From NCBI GenBank assembly GCA_965247035.1, contig CBDFGJ010000001.1, positions 434,001 through 498,000 on the forward strand: DNA of 64,000 nucleotides, given 5' to 3'. Positions 36,066-45,356 of this stretch are shown here, one piece after another. The stretch is from Azophilus sp965247035 (GTDB lineage: Bacteria; Pseudomonadota; Gammaproteobacteria; Pseudomonadales; Azotimanducaceae). The translations under genes and the position numbers were made by a program. Each line of letters begins with the position of its first letter. The stretch's first letter is position 1. The notes below the pieces were generated by a model that saw only the letters and a list, made by a program, of their open reading frames with translations, did no database searches and was not told where the DNA came from.

Positions 36066-37535
36066 GTGGCGCTACCGAATCTTGAAGACTGTTTCCCCGA
36101 CTGGAAGGAGCGCGAGGCGTTGGCCGAGGGCATGATTCCCATCATCGGCCGCCTGTACCGCAACAACGTGGTCACCTACTGCTATGGCCGGGCGCTGCAC
36201 AACCAGAGCGTCATCCAGATCATGAAGATCCACCGCTACGTCCGCCAAATAGCGCAAAACGAGTTGTCGGAGTTCGAAAGCTATCCGTTGCTGAAGGTGC
36301 TTTCCGAGTTGGACCTAGGCCCTTCGCACATTGACCTAGGCAAGCTGACCACCCGCTTTATGGACGAGTCGGAGAGCGGCCCGGTTGATCTGTCGGACTT
36401 TGTGCGGCGCGAGTGCGCGGAGGTGATTGGCCGCCATGTACCGCCCCTTAAGCGGCCCCAGGACATCGTGCTCTACGGCTTTGGCCGCATTGGCCGTCTG
36501 CTCGCTCGGCTTTTGATCGAAAAGACCGGCGGCGGTGACCAATTGCGCCTGAACGCCATCGTCGTGCGCAAGGCTGGCGAGGACGACCTGTCCAAGCGGG
36601 TGGCCCTGCTACGACGGGATTCCGTGCATGGCGCCTTCAAGGGAACGCTGCGGGTGGATGAGGAGAACTGCTGCCTGATCGCCAACGGCAACGTCATCCG
36701 CGTGATTTACACGGATGAGCCGGACCAAGTGGATTACGAGCGACACGGCATCAGCAACGCCATCATCATTGACAATACTGGCGCTTGGCGGACGGAGGCC
36801 GGGCTTCGTCGCCACCTTGAATGCCCGGGTGCGGCCAAAGTCATCCTGACCGCGCCCGCCAAAGACGGCATCAAGAATATCATTTCCGGCGTCAACTCCG
36901 ACTGCGTGCTGCCCACGGACAAGCTACTTGGGGCGGCGTCCTGCACCACCAACGCCATCGTGCCGGTGATGAAGCTCATGAACGACCGCTACCAGCTAGT
37001 GCACGGCCACATGGAGACGGTCCATGCCTACACCAACGATCAAAACCTGATCGACAACTACCATCGGAAAAACAGGCGCGGCCGAAGTGCGGCCCTGAAC
37101 ATGGTGATCACCGAAACCGGTGCATCCTCGGCGGTGACGGAGTTGCTGCCGGAACTGGAGGGCAAGCTTACCGGCAACGCCATCCGGGTGCCGACGCCGA
37201 ACGTTTCGCTTGCCATTTTGAATCTCACGCTGGCCAAAGAAGTCACCGTGGAAGGGGTCAACGACTTTCTGCGCGACGCCTCCCTGCATTCATACCTGCA
37301 GCGGCAGGTGGACTACACCGCATCGCCGGATGTGGTGTCATCGGACTTCGTCGGCAACCGCCATGCCTGCATCGTTGATGGCGGCAATACCCTAGCTAAG
37401 GACAATCGGGTGGTATTGTACATTTGGTATGACAATGAGTTCGGTTACGCCTGTCAGGTGGTGCGCATCGCGCAGAAGTGGGCAGGCATTTCCTATCCGC
37501 TCATTCCCCAAGATGTGGTGAGTCAGGGATTTTGA
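36066..37535 (+). CDS. Long-form glyceraldehyde-3-phosphate dehydrogenase
   Basis: 489 residues from a GTG at 36066. Residues about 1-130 are an N-terminal extension (FPDWKEREALAEGMIPIIGR and others) not found in classical GAPDH (about 335 residues). The Rossmann motif IVLYGFGRIGRLLARLL follows near residue 138. The catalytic Cys lies in GAASCTTNAIVPVMKLM (near 296), with HAYTNDQNLIDNYHRKNRRG and WYDNEFGYACQVV. This long type occurs in gammaproteobacteria and is thought to act in gluconeogenic carbon flow. Its coenzyme is not clear from sequence. Confidence 0.88.
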   Translation: MALPNLEDCFPDWKEREALAEGMIPIIGRLYRNNVVTYCYGRALHNQSVIQIMKIHRYVRQIAQNELSEFESYPLLKVLSELDLGPSHIDLGKLTTRFMDESESGPVDLSDFVRRECAEVIGRHVPPLKRPQDIVLYGFGRIGRLLARLLIEKTGGGDQLRLNAIVVRKAGEDDLSKRVALLRRDSVHGAFKGTLRVDEENCCLIANGNVIRVIYTDEPDQVDYERHGISNAIIIDNTGAWRTEAGLRRHLECPGAAKVILTAPAKDGIKNIISGVNSDCVLPTDKLLGAASCTTNAIVPVMKLMNDRYQLVHGHMETVHAYTNDQNLIDNYHRKNRRGRSAALNMVITETGASSAVTELLPELEGKLTGNAIRVPTPNVSLAILNLTLAKEVTVEGVNDFLRDASLHSYLQRQVDYTASPDVVSSDFVGNRHACIVDGGNTLAKDNRVVLYIWYDNEFGYACQVVRIAQKWAGISYPLIPQDVVSQGF

Positions 37536-37577
37536 TTCCAGCACAGTTCGACTGTGATGGTCGGGCGCAGGGAAGTC

Positions 37578-38921
37578 GTGATTAGGATCAAGAAAGGACT
37601 TGATTTGCCGTTGGAGGGCCGCCCGCAGCAGCGCATTGAGGATGCGCCTCCACCGCGGCATGTGGCCGTGCTTGGCGATGATTACCCCGGCATGAGGCCG
37701 GCCATGAAGGTGCGGGAAGGCGACCGCGTGGCTTGCGGCCAGTTGTTGTTCACCGACAAGAAGAATGAGGGCTTGTACTACACGGCCCCGGCCGCCGGCA
37801 CCATCAAGGTCATTCACCGTGGCGCTAGAAGGGCCCTGTTAAGCGTTGTCATTGAGGTGCAGGGAGCTGATGCGGAGTCCTTCGCCACCATCGCCGAGGA
37901 AGATGTTAAACGCTTGCCTAGGGATGCGGTGGTTGGGAACTTAGTTGCAAGCGGCTTGTGGACGGCCTTGAGGACGCGCCCCTTCAGCAAACCGCCGCCC
38001 ATCGCCGCCAAGCCTCATTCGCTGTTTGTGACGGCAATGGACACCAACCCCTTGGCGGTTGATCCGGCAGTCGTCATCCGGGAGCGGGCGCAGGCATTCT
38101 CCTTGGGTCTGGACGTGCTGGCCAAGCTGACCGACGGCCCCATCTATGTGTGCAATCGGCCCGATGTGGAGTTGCCCCAAGCAAGGGATGATCGCATTCG
38201 GGTGCGGTCCTTCTCCGGCATTCACCCGGCTGGGCTGCCGGGCACCCACATCCACTTCCTGGATCCGGTCAGCGCCGAGAAAACCGTCTGGTTCATTGGC
38301 TACCAAGATGTCATAGCCGTTGGTGCGTTGTTCAAAACCGGTCGGTTGGACAACGAACGGGTGGTCGCCTTGGGCGGCTCGGGCGTGCGCCGGCCGCGGC
38401 TGCTGCGCACGACCTTGGGCGCGTCGCTGGATGAATTGATCGCCGGGGAGCTTGAAGACGGCGAACTACGGGTCATTTCCGGCTCCGTCCTTTCAGGGCG
38501 CACGGCGGTGGGCCCTTGGGCCTTCCTCGGGCGTTACCACAATCAGGTGTCAGTCATTCCGGAAGATCGAGAGCGCCGTCTTTTCGGCTACCTGACCTCT
38601 GGCTTCAACCGGCATTCAGTGCTGCCCATCTACGTTTCCAAGTGGCTGGGACGCCAGCGCATTCGCCTCACCACCAGCACCAACGGCAGCCCGCGCGCCA
38701 TGGTGCCGGTGGGGGGGTACGAGCGCGTGATGCCGTTGAACATTCTGCCGACCCAACTGTTAAGAAGCCTGCTGACGGGAGATGTGGAGATGGCCATTGA
38801 ACTCGGTTGCTTGGAGCTTGATGAGGATGACATCGCGCTATGCACCTACGCCTGCCCCTCCAAGTACGAATACGGTCCAATCCTGCGGCGGATGCTGACG
38901 GAAATAGAGCAGGGCGGCTAG
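37578..38921 (+). CDS. nqrA: Na+-translocating NADH:quinone reductase subunit A
   Basis: 447 residues from the GTG at 37578, which gives the expected N-terminus (V/M)IRIKKGLDLPLEG and has AGGGA upstream; an in-frame start at 37554 adds eight residues. It is the cytosolic quinone-site subunit. Motifs: AVLGDDYPGMRPAMKVREGD, TAPAAGTIKVIHRGARRALL and FSGIHPAGLPGTHIHFLDPV. It is the first gene of the nqr run. A 209 bp AT-rich gap (38922-39130) with no gene separates it from nqrB. Confidence 0.93.
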   Translation: MIRIKKGLDLPLEGRPQQRIEDAPPPRHVAVLGDDYPGMRPAMKVREGDRVACGQLLFTDKKNEGLYYTAPAAGTIKVIHRGARRALLSVVIEVQGADAESFATIAEEDVKRLPRDAVVGNLVASGLWTALRTRPFSKPPPIAAKPHSLFVTAMDTNPLAVDPAVVIRERAQAFSLGLDVLAKLTDGPIYVCNRPDVELPQARDDRIRVRSFSGIHPAGLPGTHIHFLDPVSAEKTVWFIGYQDVIAVGALFKTGRLDNERVVALGGSGVRRPRLLRTTLGASLDELIAGELEDGELRVISGSVLSGRTAVGPWAFLGRYHNQVSVIPEDRERRLFGYLTSGFNRHSVLPIYVSKWLGRQRIRLTTSTNGSPRAMVPVGGYERVMPLNILPTQLLRSLLTGDVEMAIELGCLELDEDDIALCTYACPSKYEYGPILRRMLTEIEQGG

Positions 38922-39130
38922 GCAGGGGTTTGCGACAAGCCATTGCCCGGACTAATTAATTGATTTAATTCAATGCTTTGTAATAATTTTTTCAAGTATT
39001 TTTTTGATATGGGATGCGCCGATTTCGATCGCTCATCTGCTAGTGCGGGGCGGAGGCCAATCGCCGCTGTAGTGGGCGGTTGCATTGACGCTTGGGACGA
39101 CGCTGGTTTAACAGCGCCGAAGGGCTATCC

Positions 39131-40318
39131 ATGAAGTCGTTGCGTTCGTTGTTGGACCGCGCCGCGCCGTACTTCGATGAAGACGGCAAGTATCCTTGGG
39201 CGTACCCCATATTCGAGGCCATCGACACCGCCCTGTACACGCCGGGAACGGTGACCGCCGGGGCGTCCCATGTGCGTGACGGCCTTGATCTCAAGCGCAT
39301 CATGATTACCGTTTGGATGTGTGCCTTCCTGCCGGTTTTGGTGGGCAGCTACTTCGTTGGCCTGCACGCCAATCTGGCCATGGAGGAAATGGGCTTGGCC
39401 AATGTGGAGGGTTGGCGGCGCATCTACCTGGACACGCTGACGAGCTACGATTCGAACAATGTCTGGGACTGCATCTATCATGGCCTAGCCTACTTCCTGC
39501 CGCTGTACATCGTGGTGTTTGGGGTCGGCATCGCTTGGGAGGCTTGGTTCGCTTCCAAGCGCGGCCATGAGGTCAACGAAGGTTTTTTCGTCACCTCCAT
39601 TCTGTTCGTCCTGACCCTACCGCCATCGACGCCGCTGTGGATGGCCGCGCTCGGCATTAGTTTCGGCGTAGTCATCGGCAAGGAGGTCTTTGGCGGCACT
39701 GGCAAGAATTTCCTTAACCCGGCGCTAACCGGGCGCGCCTTTCTCTACTTCGCCTATCCAGCGCAGATGTCCGGGGATGCGGTCTGGGTGGCCGTGGACG
39801 GTTACACCCGGGCCACGCCCTTGGGCAACGCCGCTAGCGGGCGTGACTACGGCGTCGATTGGTGGTCCGCATTCATCGGCGAGATGCCCGGCTCTCTCGG
39901 CGAAACCTCGACCTTGGCCATTGTGGTCTGCGGCCTGCTGCTGGCTTGGACCAGGATTGCATCCTGGCGCATCATGCTGGGCGTGGTCATCGGCATGGTC
40001 TTGACCTCTCTGGCCTTCAACCAAGTGGACTCCAGCAACCCGATGTTCCAGATGAGCCCAGCTTGGCACTTTGTGCTTGGTGGCTTCGCCTTCGGCACGG
40101 TGTTCATGGCGACGGACCCGGTCTCCGCCGCCATGACCGACGTCGGCCGCTGGGTGTTCGGCCTGTTGATCGGCGTCATGTGCATGCTGATACGGGTGGT
40201 GAACCCGGCCTTTCCCGAAGGCATGATGCTGGCTATTCTGTTCGGCAACCTGTTCGCTCCCTTGATCGATCATGTGGTGGTTCGAGCCAATGTGCGCATG
40301 AGGCTGGCCCGTGGCTGA
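39131..40318 (+). CDS. nqrB: Na+-NQR subunit B
   Basis: 395 residues from the ATG at 39131 (MKSLRSLLDRAAPYFDEDGK). It is a polytopic membrane subunit with a covalently bound FMN on the threonine in the DGYTRATPL motif (near residue 228). Other motifs: FGVVIGKEVFGGTGKNFLNP and SPAWHFVLGGFAFGTVFMAT. It overlaps nqrC by eight bases. Confidence 0.95.
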   Translation: MKSLRSLLDRAAPYFDEDGKYPWAYPIFEAIDTALYTPGTVTAGASHVRDGLDLKRIMITVWMCAFLPVLVGSYFVGLHANLAMEEMGLANVEGWRRIYLDTLTSYDSNNVWDCIYHGLAYFLPLYIVVFGVGIAWEAWFASKRGHEVNEGFFVTSILFVLTLPPSTPLWMAALGISFGVVIGKEVFGGTGKNFLNPALTGRAFLYFAYPAQMSGDAVWVAVDGYTRATPLGNAASGRDYGVDWWSAFIGEMPGSLGETSTLAIVVCGLLLAWTRIASWRIMLGVVIGMVLTSLAFNQVDSSNPMFQMSPAWHFVLGGFAFGTVFMATDPVSAAMTDVGRWVFGLLIGVMCMLIRVVNPAFPEGMMLAILFGNLFAPLIDHVVVRANVRMRLARG

Positions 40319-41129
40319 GTTCAATCGGGATGGGCTGGGCAACGTGGTCACCGTGGCTTTTGGCATCTGCTTGCTGTGCTCCATCGTGGTGTCCTCCGCC
40401 TCGGTGTTGCTGAAGCCGCGCCAAGAGGCCAACAAGGAGTTGGACCGCAAGCAGAACATTCTGCGGGCGGCGGGGTTGCTGCCTGAAGGCGAGCAACGCA
40501 GCGTTGACGGCGTGGGCATAGACGAGTTGTTCAACAAGTTCGACGTGCGTCTGGTGGACTTGGATTCCGGGAAATATGCTGAACAGGGGGATGTCAATGC
40601 CTGGGCCTCCGCCCGCGCGGCGAAAGACCCGGCCATGTCCCGCCCTCTTGGGGAGGCGCAGGACAGAGCCCAGATTGGTCGCCGTGAGAACGTCTCGTTG
40701 GTCTATGTCCGCGAGGGCGCGGATGGCTTGGACAAGCTGGTTCTGCCGGTGCGCGGCTACGGCTTGTGGGGAACCCTGTTCGGCTATCTCGCCTTGGATG
40801 GGAACCTTGAGAGAGTGGCGGGGATCAGCTTCCATTCGCACAAGGAGACGCCCGGCTTGGGCGGCGAGGTGGACAGCCCCGCTTGGCAGGAGCAGTGGCC
40901 CGGCGTGGCGCTTTTTGATGCTGCGGGTGCACCGGCGGTGCGGCTGGTGAAGATCCGCTCGCCAGTGGGCAGCATCTTTGCCAAACACGAGGTGGATGCC
41001 TTGTCCGGTGCCACCTTGACCTCCCGCGGCGTGGAGAACCTAATCAACTTCTGGGTCGGCGACCTAGGCTTCGGCCCTTATCTGAAACGATTGCGGGAGT
41101 CCTCATCCCGGCAAGGAGCAACCTTATGA
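40311..41129 (+). CDS. nqrC: Na+-NQR subunit C
   Basis: 272 residues from a GTG at 40311 that overlaps nqrB. One N-terminal transmembrane helix (VVTVAFGICLLCSIVVSSAS) anchors a periplasmic FMN domain. The FMN-threonine motif is DALSGATLTSRGVENL near residue 230, and GFAxE-like sequences include LGGEVDSPAWQEQWPG. The FMN transferase ApbE, needed to load NqrB and NqrC, is not in the window. Confidence 0.94.
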   Translation: MAEFNRDGLGNVVTVAFGICLLCSIVVSSASVLLKPRQEANKELDRKQNILRAAGLLPEGEQRSVDGVGIDELFNKFDVRLVDLDSGKYAEQGDVNAWASARAAKDPAMSRPLGEAQDRAQIGRRENVSLVYVREGADGLDKLVLPVRGYGLWGTLFGYLALDGNLERVAGISFHSHKETPGLGGEVDSPAWQEQWPGVALFDAAGAPAVRLVKIRSPVGSIFAKHEVDALSGATLTSRGVENLINFWVGDLGFGPYLKRLRESSSRQGATL

Positions 41130-41788
41130 GCTCACCGCGGGAAATCCTGCTTGATCCGCTGTTCAACAACAATCCCATCGCGCTTCAAGTCTTGGGCATT
41201 TGCTCCGCCTTGGCGGTCACCATCGCCATGTCAACCACCTTGGTGATGTGCTTGGCGGTCATCTTCGTAACCACGCTCTCCAACGCCTGCGTGTCTTTGG
41301 TTCGCCACCGGGTGCCGACCAATATCCGCATCATCGTGCAGATGACGATCATCGCCTCGCTGGTCATCGTGGTGGATGAAGTGCTGCAAGCGGTGGCCTA
41401 CGATATCTCCAAAAACCTGTCGGTGTTCGTTGGACTCATCATCACCAACTGCATCGTCTTGGGGCGGACGGAGGCGTTCGCCATGCAGAACGGCCCCTAC
41501 CTATCAGCGTTGGATGGCTTGGGCAACGCCTTGGGCTACAGCATCATCCTCATCGGCGTGGCGCTCATTCGCGAACCCTTGGGCAACGGCACTCTGTTGG
41601 GAATTGACATCCTGCCGACGATCAACAACGGCGGCTGGTATCAGCCGAACGGCTTGCTGCTGCTGTCGCCGAGCGCGTTTTTTATTATCGGCTTGTTCAT
41701 CTGGGCCATCCGCTCCTGGAAACCGAATCAGGTGGAGGCGGCGGAGAACAAGATCGCCCGTAACGTTCAGTACTCGGAGGCAAGGTAA
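41126..41788 (+). CDS. nqrD: Na+-NQR subunit D
   Basis: 220 residues. A six-helix membrane subunit homologous to NqrE and RnfE, with LFNNNPIALQVLGICSALAV, the half-helix cysteine region VGLIITNCIVLGRTEAFAMQ and LIREPLGNGTLLGI. The conserved cysteine in TNCIVLGR binds the intramembrane [2Fe-2S] cluster together with NqrE. It starts within an ATGA overlap with nqrC and ends directly at the nqrE start. Confidence 0.95.
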   Translation: MSSPREILLDPLFNNNPIALQVLGICSALAVTIAMSTTLVMCLAVIFVTTLSNACVSLVRHRVPTNIRIIVQMTIIASLVIVVDEVLQAVAYDISKNLSVFVGLIITNCIVLGRTEAFAMQNGPYLSALDGLGNALGYSIILIGVALIREPLGNGTLLGIDILPTINNGGWYQPNGLLLLSPSAFFIIGLFIWAIRSWKPNQVEAAENKIARNVQYSEAR

Positions 41789-42397
41789 ATGGAGCATTAC
41801 CTGGACCTGTTCGTTAAGGCCGTATTCATCGAGAACATGGCGCTCACCTTCTTTTTAGGCATGTGTACCTTCATCGCCATCTCGAAGAAGATATCCACCG
41901 CCATTGGCCTCGGGGTCGCCGTCATCGTGGTGCTGGGCATCACGGTTCCGGTCAATAACCTCATCTTCAACTACCTGCTGCGCGATGGCGCCTTGGCTTG
42001 GGCTGGGTTGCCGGACATCGACCTGAGTTTTCTCGGCTATCTTTCCTACATCGGCGTCATCGCCGCCATGGTGCAGATCTTGGAGATGTTCCTAGACCGC
42101 TTCGTCCCTGCGTTGTACAACGCTTTGGGTGTGTTTCTGCCCCTTATCACCGTGAATTGCGCCATCCTCGGCGCCTCCCTGTTCATGGTGGAGCGGGACT
42201 ACAGCTTGACCGAGTCGGCGGTTTACGGAATTGGCGCCGGTGCCGGTTGGGCCTTAGCCATCACGGCTTTGGCCGGGGTGCGGGAGAAATTGAAGTACAG
42301 CGACGTGCCGGAAGGCTTGCGCGGGTTGGGCATCACCTTCATCACGGTCGGATTGCTGAGCCTGTGCTTCATGTCTTTCGGTGGCGTCGATCTCTAG
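41789..42397 (+). CDS. nqrE: Na+-NQR subunit E
   Basis: 202 residues. Membrane subunit with FVKAVFIENMALTFFLGMCT (first cluster cysteine) and LPLITVNCAILGASLFMVER (second). With NqrD it forms the intramembrane Fe-S pocket and ion path. It is followed by a hairpin and a 530 bp spacer before nqrF, where most genomes have a few bases. Confidence 0.95.
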   Translation: MEHYLDLFVKAVFIENMALTFFLGMCTFIAISKKISTAIGLGVAVIVVLGITVPVNNLIFNYLLRDGALAWAGLPDIDLSFLGYLSYIGVIAAMVQILEMFLDRFVPALYNALGVFLPLITVNCAILGASLFMVERDYSLTESAVYGIGAGAGWALAITALAGVREKLKYSDVPEGLRGLGITFITVGLLSLCFMSFGGVDL

Positions 42398-42398
42398 A

Positions 42399-42445
42399 CC
42401 CAGCATCCTGTTGAACCCGTTGTTGGGTGCTGGAATGGCATGTTT
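42399..42445 (+). terminator. Hairpin with T-run after nqrE
   Basis: CAGCATCC at 42402-42409 pairs with GGGTGCTG at 42425-42432 (8 bp with one G-T). A TTTTT tract follows at 42442-42446 after a 9-base gap. It is an imperfect intrinsic terminator or attenuator that could reduce nqrF relative to nqrA-E. Confidence 0.4.
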
Positions 42446-42600
42446 TTCAGTTAGTTATCCGGCATATTGGGGTCGATTCCGGCACCTTGGCAGAGGGTTT
42501 TCTGGCCGATGGCCTATAGCTAGAGCCTGCTTAGAAAGTCTAATGCCCTGATTTAAATAGAAAATACGGCAATGTAATACGGCGATGTAGGGATATAATA

Positions 42601-42831
42601 ATGCACGAAAATAACCCACCGCCCGCAAAAGGCATGCATCTTCCTGGTGATGAACCTGCTCATCCTGCTGAAGGTTTTTTATTGGCCTTCAATTCAGCTC
42701 CTCACTTGGCTGAGGTATGTGCTATCACGGCGGCTGAAGTGTGCAGCGGGCTATTGGCAAGAGAGCATGAGGGGTTGGCGGCGGCTTTGGTTGTCCGCCA
42801 AAGTGAAGGTTGCTTTCTGAGCAGACACTAG
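42601..42831 (+). CDS. Possible small ORF in the nqrE-nqrF spacer
   Basis: 76 codons from an ATG at 42601 with TAGGGA 9-14 bp upstream. The protein (HLPGDEPAHPAEGFLLAF, ITAAEVCSGLLAREHEGLAA) has a helical look but matches nothing I know. A TATAAT at 42594-42599 just before it could be a -10 box for nqrF rather than for this ORF. The rest of the 42446-42930 spacer has no recognisable gene. Confidence 0.3.
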   Translation: MHENNPPPAKGMHLPGDEPAHPAEGFLLAFNSAPHLAEVCAITAAEVCSGLLAREHEGLAAALVVRQSEGCFLSRH

Positions 42832-42930
42832 CTACACGGACTGTTTGAAAATGCCTGCAAGCGCGGTCAGCAGCGCCCTTGGCGCTATATGCGGCTTGCC
42901 CGTGATCCTGTTTGCATTGGGAGGGCGGCG

Positions 42931-44157
42931 TTGGACCTGACGATCCTGTTGGGGGTGGGGATGTTCACCACCACCGTGCTGTTTCTGGTGGCGGTGATTC
43001 TGCTTGCCCGCACCTGGCTGGTGAGCAGCGGCGAGGTCCTGATTGAGATCAACGAGGACCCTGAGAAGTCCGTCAAGGTCGCCGCCGGCGGCAAGCTGTT
43101 ATCCACCCTAGCTGACCAAGGCATCTTCTTGGCTAGCGCCTGCGGCGGCGGCGGCACCTGCTCCCAATGCCGCTGCCGGGTGCTTGAGGGCGGCGGCGGC
43201 ATCCTGTCTACGGAGCAGACCCACTTCAACCGGCGCGAGGTTCAGGAAAATTGGCGCTTGTCCTGCCAAGTGGTGGTGAAGCAGAACCTCAAGATTGAAA
43301 TTCCGGACGACGCCATTGGCGTGCAGCGCTGGCAGTGCGAGGTCATCAGCAACCGCAACGTAGCCACCTTCATCAAGGAGTTGAATCTGAGGCTGCCGCT
43401 AGGGGAAGAGGTCGATTTTCGCGCTGGCGGCTATGTGCAGTTGGAGATACCGCCTTACGAAATGGACTATTCGGGGATCGACGTGGAGCCTGAGTATCGT
43501 CCCGACTGGGACCGCTTCGACGTATGGAAGTACCACTCCAAGACCTTGGATCAAACCGTGCGCGCCTACTCCATGGCCAACTACCCAGAAGAGAAAGGCA
43601 TTCTCAAGTTCAACATCCGCATCGCCACCCCGCCGCCGGGCATGGATGTGCCGCCGGGGGCCATGTCGTCCCATGTCTTCAATCTGAAGCCGGGCGACAG
43701 GCTGACGACCTTCGGCCCCTACGGCGAATTCTTCGTCAAGGACACCGATGCGGAGAAGGTCTGGATTGGCGGCGGTGCCGGCATGGCGCCCCTGCGCTCG
43801 CAGATATTTGATGAGCTAAAGCGCCGCGGGCGCCGCAGCAAAATGAGCTATTGGTATGGTGCCCGCTCTCTGCGGGAGATGTTCTATGTTGATGAGTTCG
43901 ATGCGCTAGCGCGGGACTTCAGCAACTTTGAATGGCATGCGGCGCTGTCCGACCCCTTGCCGGAGGATCAATTTAAAGGCCATATCGGCTTCATCCACCA
44001 AGTGGTGTACGACCAGTACCTTGGCCAGCACCCGAACCCGGAGGATTGCGAATACTACCTGTGCGGTCCGCCCCCCATGGTGGGCGCCGTGCTGCAGATG
44101 CTGGAGGATTTTGGAGTGGAGCCGGAGAATATTCGGCTGGATGACTTTGGTTCCTAG
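42931..44157 (+). CDS. nqrF: Na+-NQR subunit F (NADH dehydrogenase, FAD, 2Fe-2S)
   Basis: 408 residues from the TTG at 42931 (GGGAGG seven bases upstream), the same length as V. cholerae NqrF; an earlier in-frame start at 42889 would add 14 residues. Order: N-terminal transmembrane helix (MFTTTVLFLVAVILL), [2Fe-2S] domain with SACGGGGTCSQCRCRVLEGG, the FAD-binding RxYS motif in VRAYSMANYPEE and the NADH motif IGGGAGMAPLRSQIFDELKR. It is the electron entry point of the complex. Confidence 0.95.
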   Translation: MDLTILLGVGMFTTTVLFLVAVILLARTWLVSSGEVLIEINEDPEKSVKVAAGGKLLSTLADQGIFLASACGGGGTCSQCRCRVLEGGGGILSTEQTHFNRREVQENWRLSCQVVVKQNLKIEIPDDAIGVQRWQCEVISNRNVATFIKELNLRLPLGEEVDFRAGGYVQLEIPPYEMDYSGIDVEPEYRPDWDRFDVWKYHSKTLDQTVRAYSMANYPEEKGILKFNIRIATPPPGMDVPPGAMSSHVFNLKPGDRLTTFGPYGEFFVKDTDAEKVWIGGGAGMAPLRSQIFDELKRRGRRSKMSYWYGARSLREMFYVDEFDALARDFSNFEWHAALSDPLPEDQFKGHIGFIHQVVYDQYLGQHPNPEDCEYYLCGPPPMVGAVLQMLEDFGVEPENIRLDDFGS

Positions 44158-44224
44158 CGCCGCCCGCCACCCCACCGCTTAGGGCTTGGGCGGCTGTTCA
44201 GCAGCCCGAACACGACCCTGAACT

Positions 44225-45025
44225 TCAGACCGCCACTTGCTGCGGCTTGGTTTCCACCGCCTCCAAATCCGGGTTGGCCCGAGACCAATCGAGAATGTGG
44301 AAGGTGCCGTCGGCATCCTCCACCAAGGCGGTGCAAGATTCCACCCAATCGCCGCAGTTCATGTATTGCACGTCCTTGACGAGGCGGATTTCCGCCTTGT
44401 GGATGTGCCCGCAGACCACGCCGTCTAAATGTCTTTGCCGGCAATCATGGGCTAGGGCTTCCTCAAAGTTGCTGACGTGATTCACCGCCTGCTTGACGCG
44501 ATGCTTGATCCAGGCGGATAGTGACCAATAGCCGTAACCGAGCTTGCGCCGCAGCAAGTTGAAGTGACGGTTCAGGTGCAGCAGCACCCGATAGCCTAAG
44601 TCGCCGAGGAAGGCGAGCCAGCGGTGGCAGCGGGTGATGACGTCAAACTGATCGCCATGCACCACCAACAGCCGTTGCCCTTGGGCGGTTTCATGTATGG
44701 CTTCGTCCACGATGGAGATGTTGCCAAAGGTCATGTCGGAATAGCTGCGCAGGAACTCGTCGTGGTTGCCGGTTACATAGGTCAGCTTCGTTCCTTCCTT
44801 TACCATGGTCAAAAGCTGCCGCACCACGTTGTTGTGCGCTTGCGGCCAATAGACGGAGGAACTCATGCGCCAACCGTCGATGATGTCGCCCACCAAGTAG
44901 AGATGGCCGCAGCGGTGCAGCTTGAGGAACGCCAACAAGCGCTCCGCTTGGCAGCCCTTGGTGCCAAGATGGATGTCGGACAGGAAGATGGCACGGTAAC
45001 GCTTGCCACTGCTTAGCTCATCCAG
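44225..45025 (-). CDS. LpxH-like UDP-diacylglucosamine pyrophosphatase homologue, CTG start?
   Basis: About 266 residues if translated from CTG at 45025. A calcineurin-like phosphoesterase with metal motifs FLSDIHLG, LVGDIIDGW, VTGNHDEF, VVHGDQFD and VCGHIHKAE. It belongs to the LpxH-like group in lipid A or envelope metabolism. The first metal motif (DIHLG) lies upstream of the first canonical in-frame start (TTG at 44938), so that start would give a dead enzyme. The frame is open back to a TGA near 45050 and contains no ATG, GTG or TTG. The CTG has AGGGAG about seven bases upstream and overlaps the end of a 52-codon ORF. It is convergent with nqrF. Confidence 0.8.
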   Translation of the reverse strand: MDELSSGKRYRAIFLSDIHLGTKGCQAERLLAFLKLHRCGHLYLVGDIIDGWRMSSSVYWPQAHNNVVRQLLTMVKEGTKLTYVTGNHDEFLRSYSDMTFGNISIVDEAIHETAQGQRLLVVHGDQFDVITRCHRWLAFLGDLGYRVLLHLNRHFNLLRRKLGYGYWSLSAWIKHRVKQAVNHVSNFEEALAHDCRQRHLDGVVCGHIHKAEIRLVKDVQYMNCGDWVESCTALVEDADGTFHILDWSRANPDLEAVETKPQQVAV

Positions 45026-45176
45026 TGCTGGTCTCCCTAAGGATGTTCAAGGCTCCTTTGGCCCGCTCGACGCCAAAGCGGCCGCCGCGCAACGGGTGGA
45101 TGGACTCGGCATTGAGTCCACGGAACGAATTCCCACTTAACCGCCAATCATGGTCGGTCAAATCAATCGGCAACAT
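45018..45176 (-). CDS. Small upstream ORF coupled to the phosphoesterase
   Basis: 52 codons from the ATG at 45176 to a TGA at 45020-45018. The product reads MLPIDLTDHDWRLSGNSFRG and then NAESIHPLRGGRFGVERAKG. It looks like real protein but is not recognised. Its stop lies inside the phosphoesterase start region (ACTGGATGAG carries both CTG-GAT-GAG and GGA-TGA). This suggests termination-reinitiation, or a once-fused gene split by a frameshift. Confidence 0.45.
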   Translation of the reverse strand: MLPIDLTDHDWRLSGNSFRGLNAESIHPLRGGRFGVERAKGALNILRETSTG

Positions 45177-45356
45177 CTTAAGGATTTTTAGCGTGATTGC
45201 CAGCAGGTTGTGCTGCCGCTAGGACCTGCCGCTAACTTAGCCTGTGTGGTGACTCAGACATTGGTAGCGCTCGCCGAACCGCATGAGCAGCCTGCATCAC
45301 CTTCGCTGAAGGCCGCCCCCCGCGATGGCAGGGACGGTTGTCAAGCTCCGTTTAGC

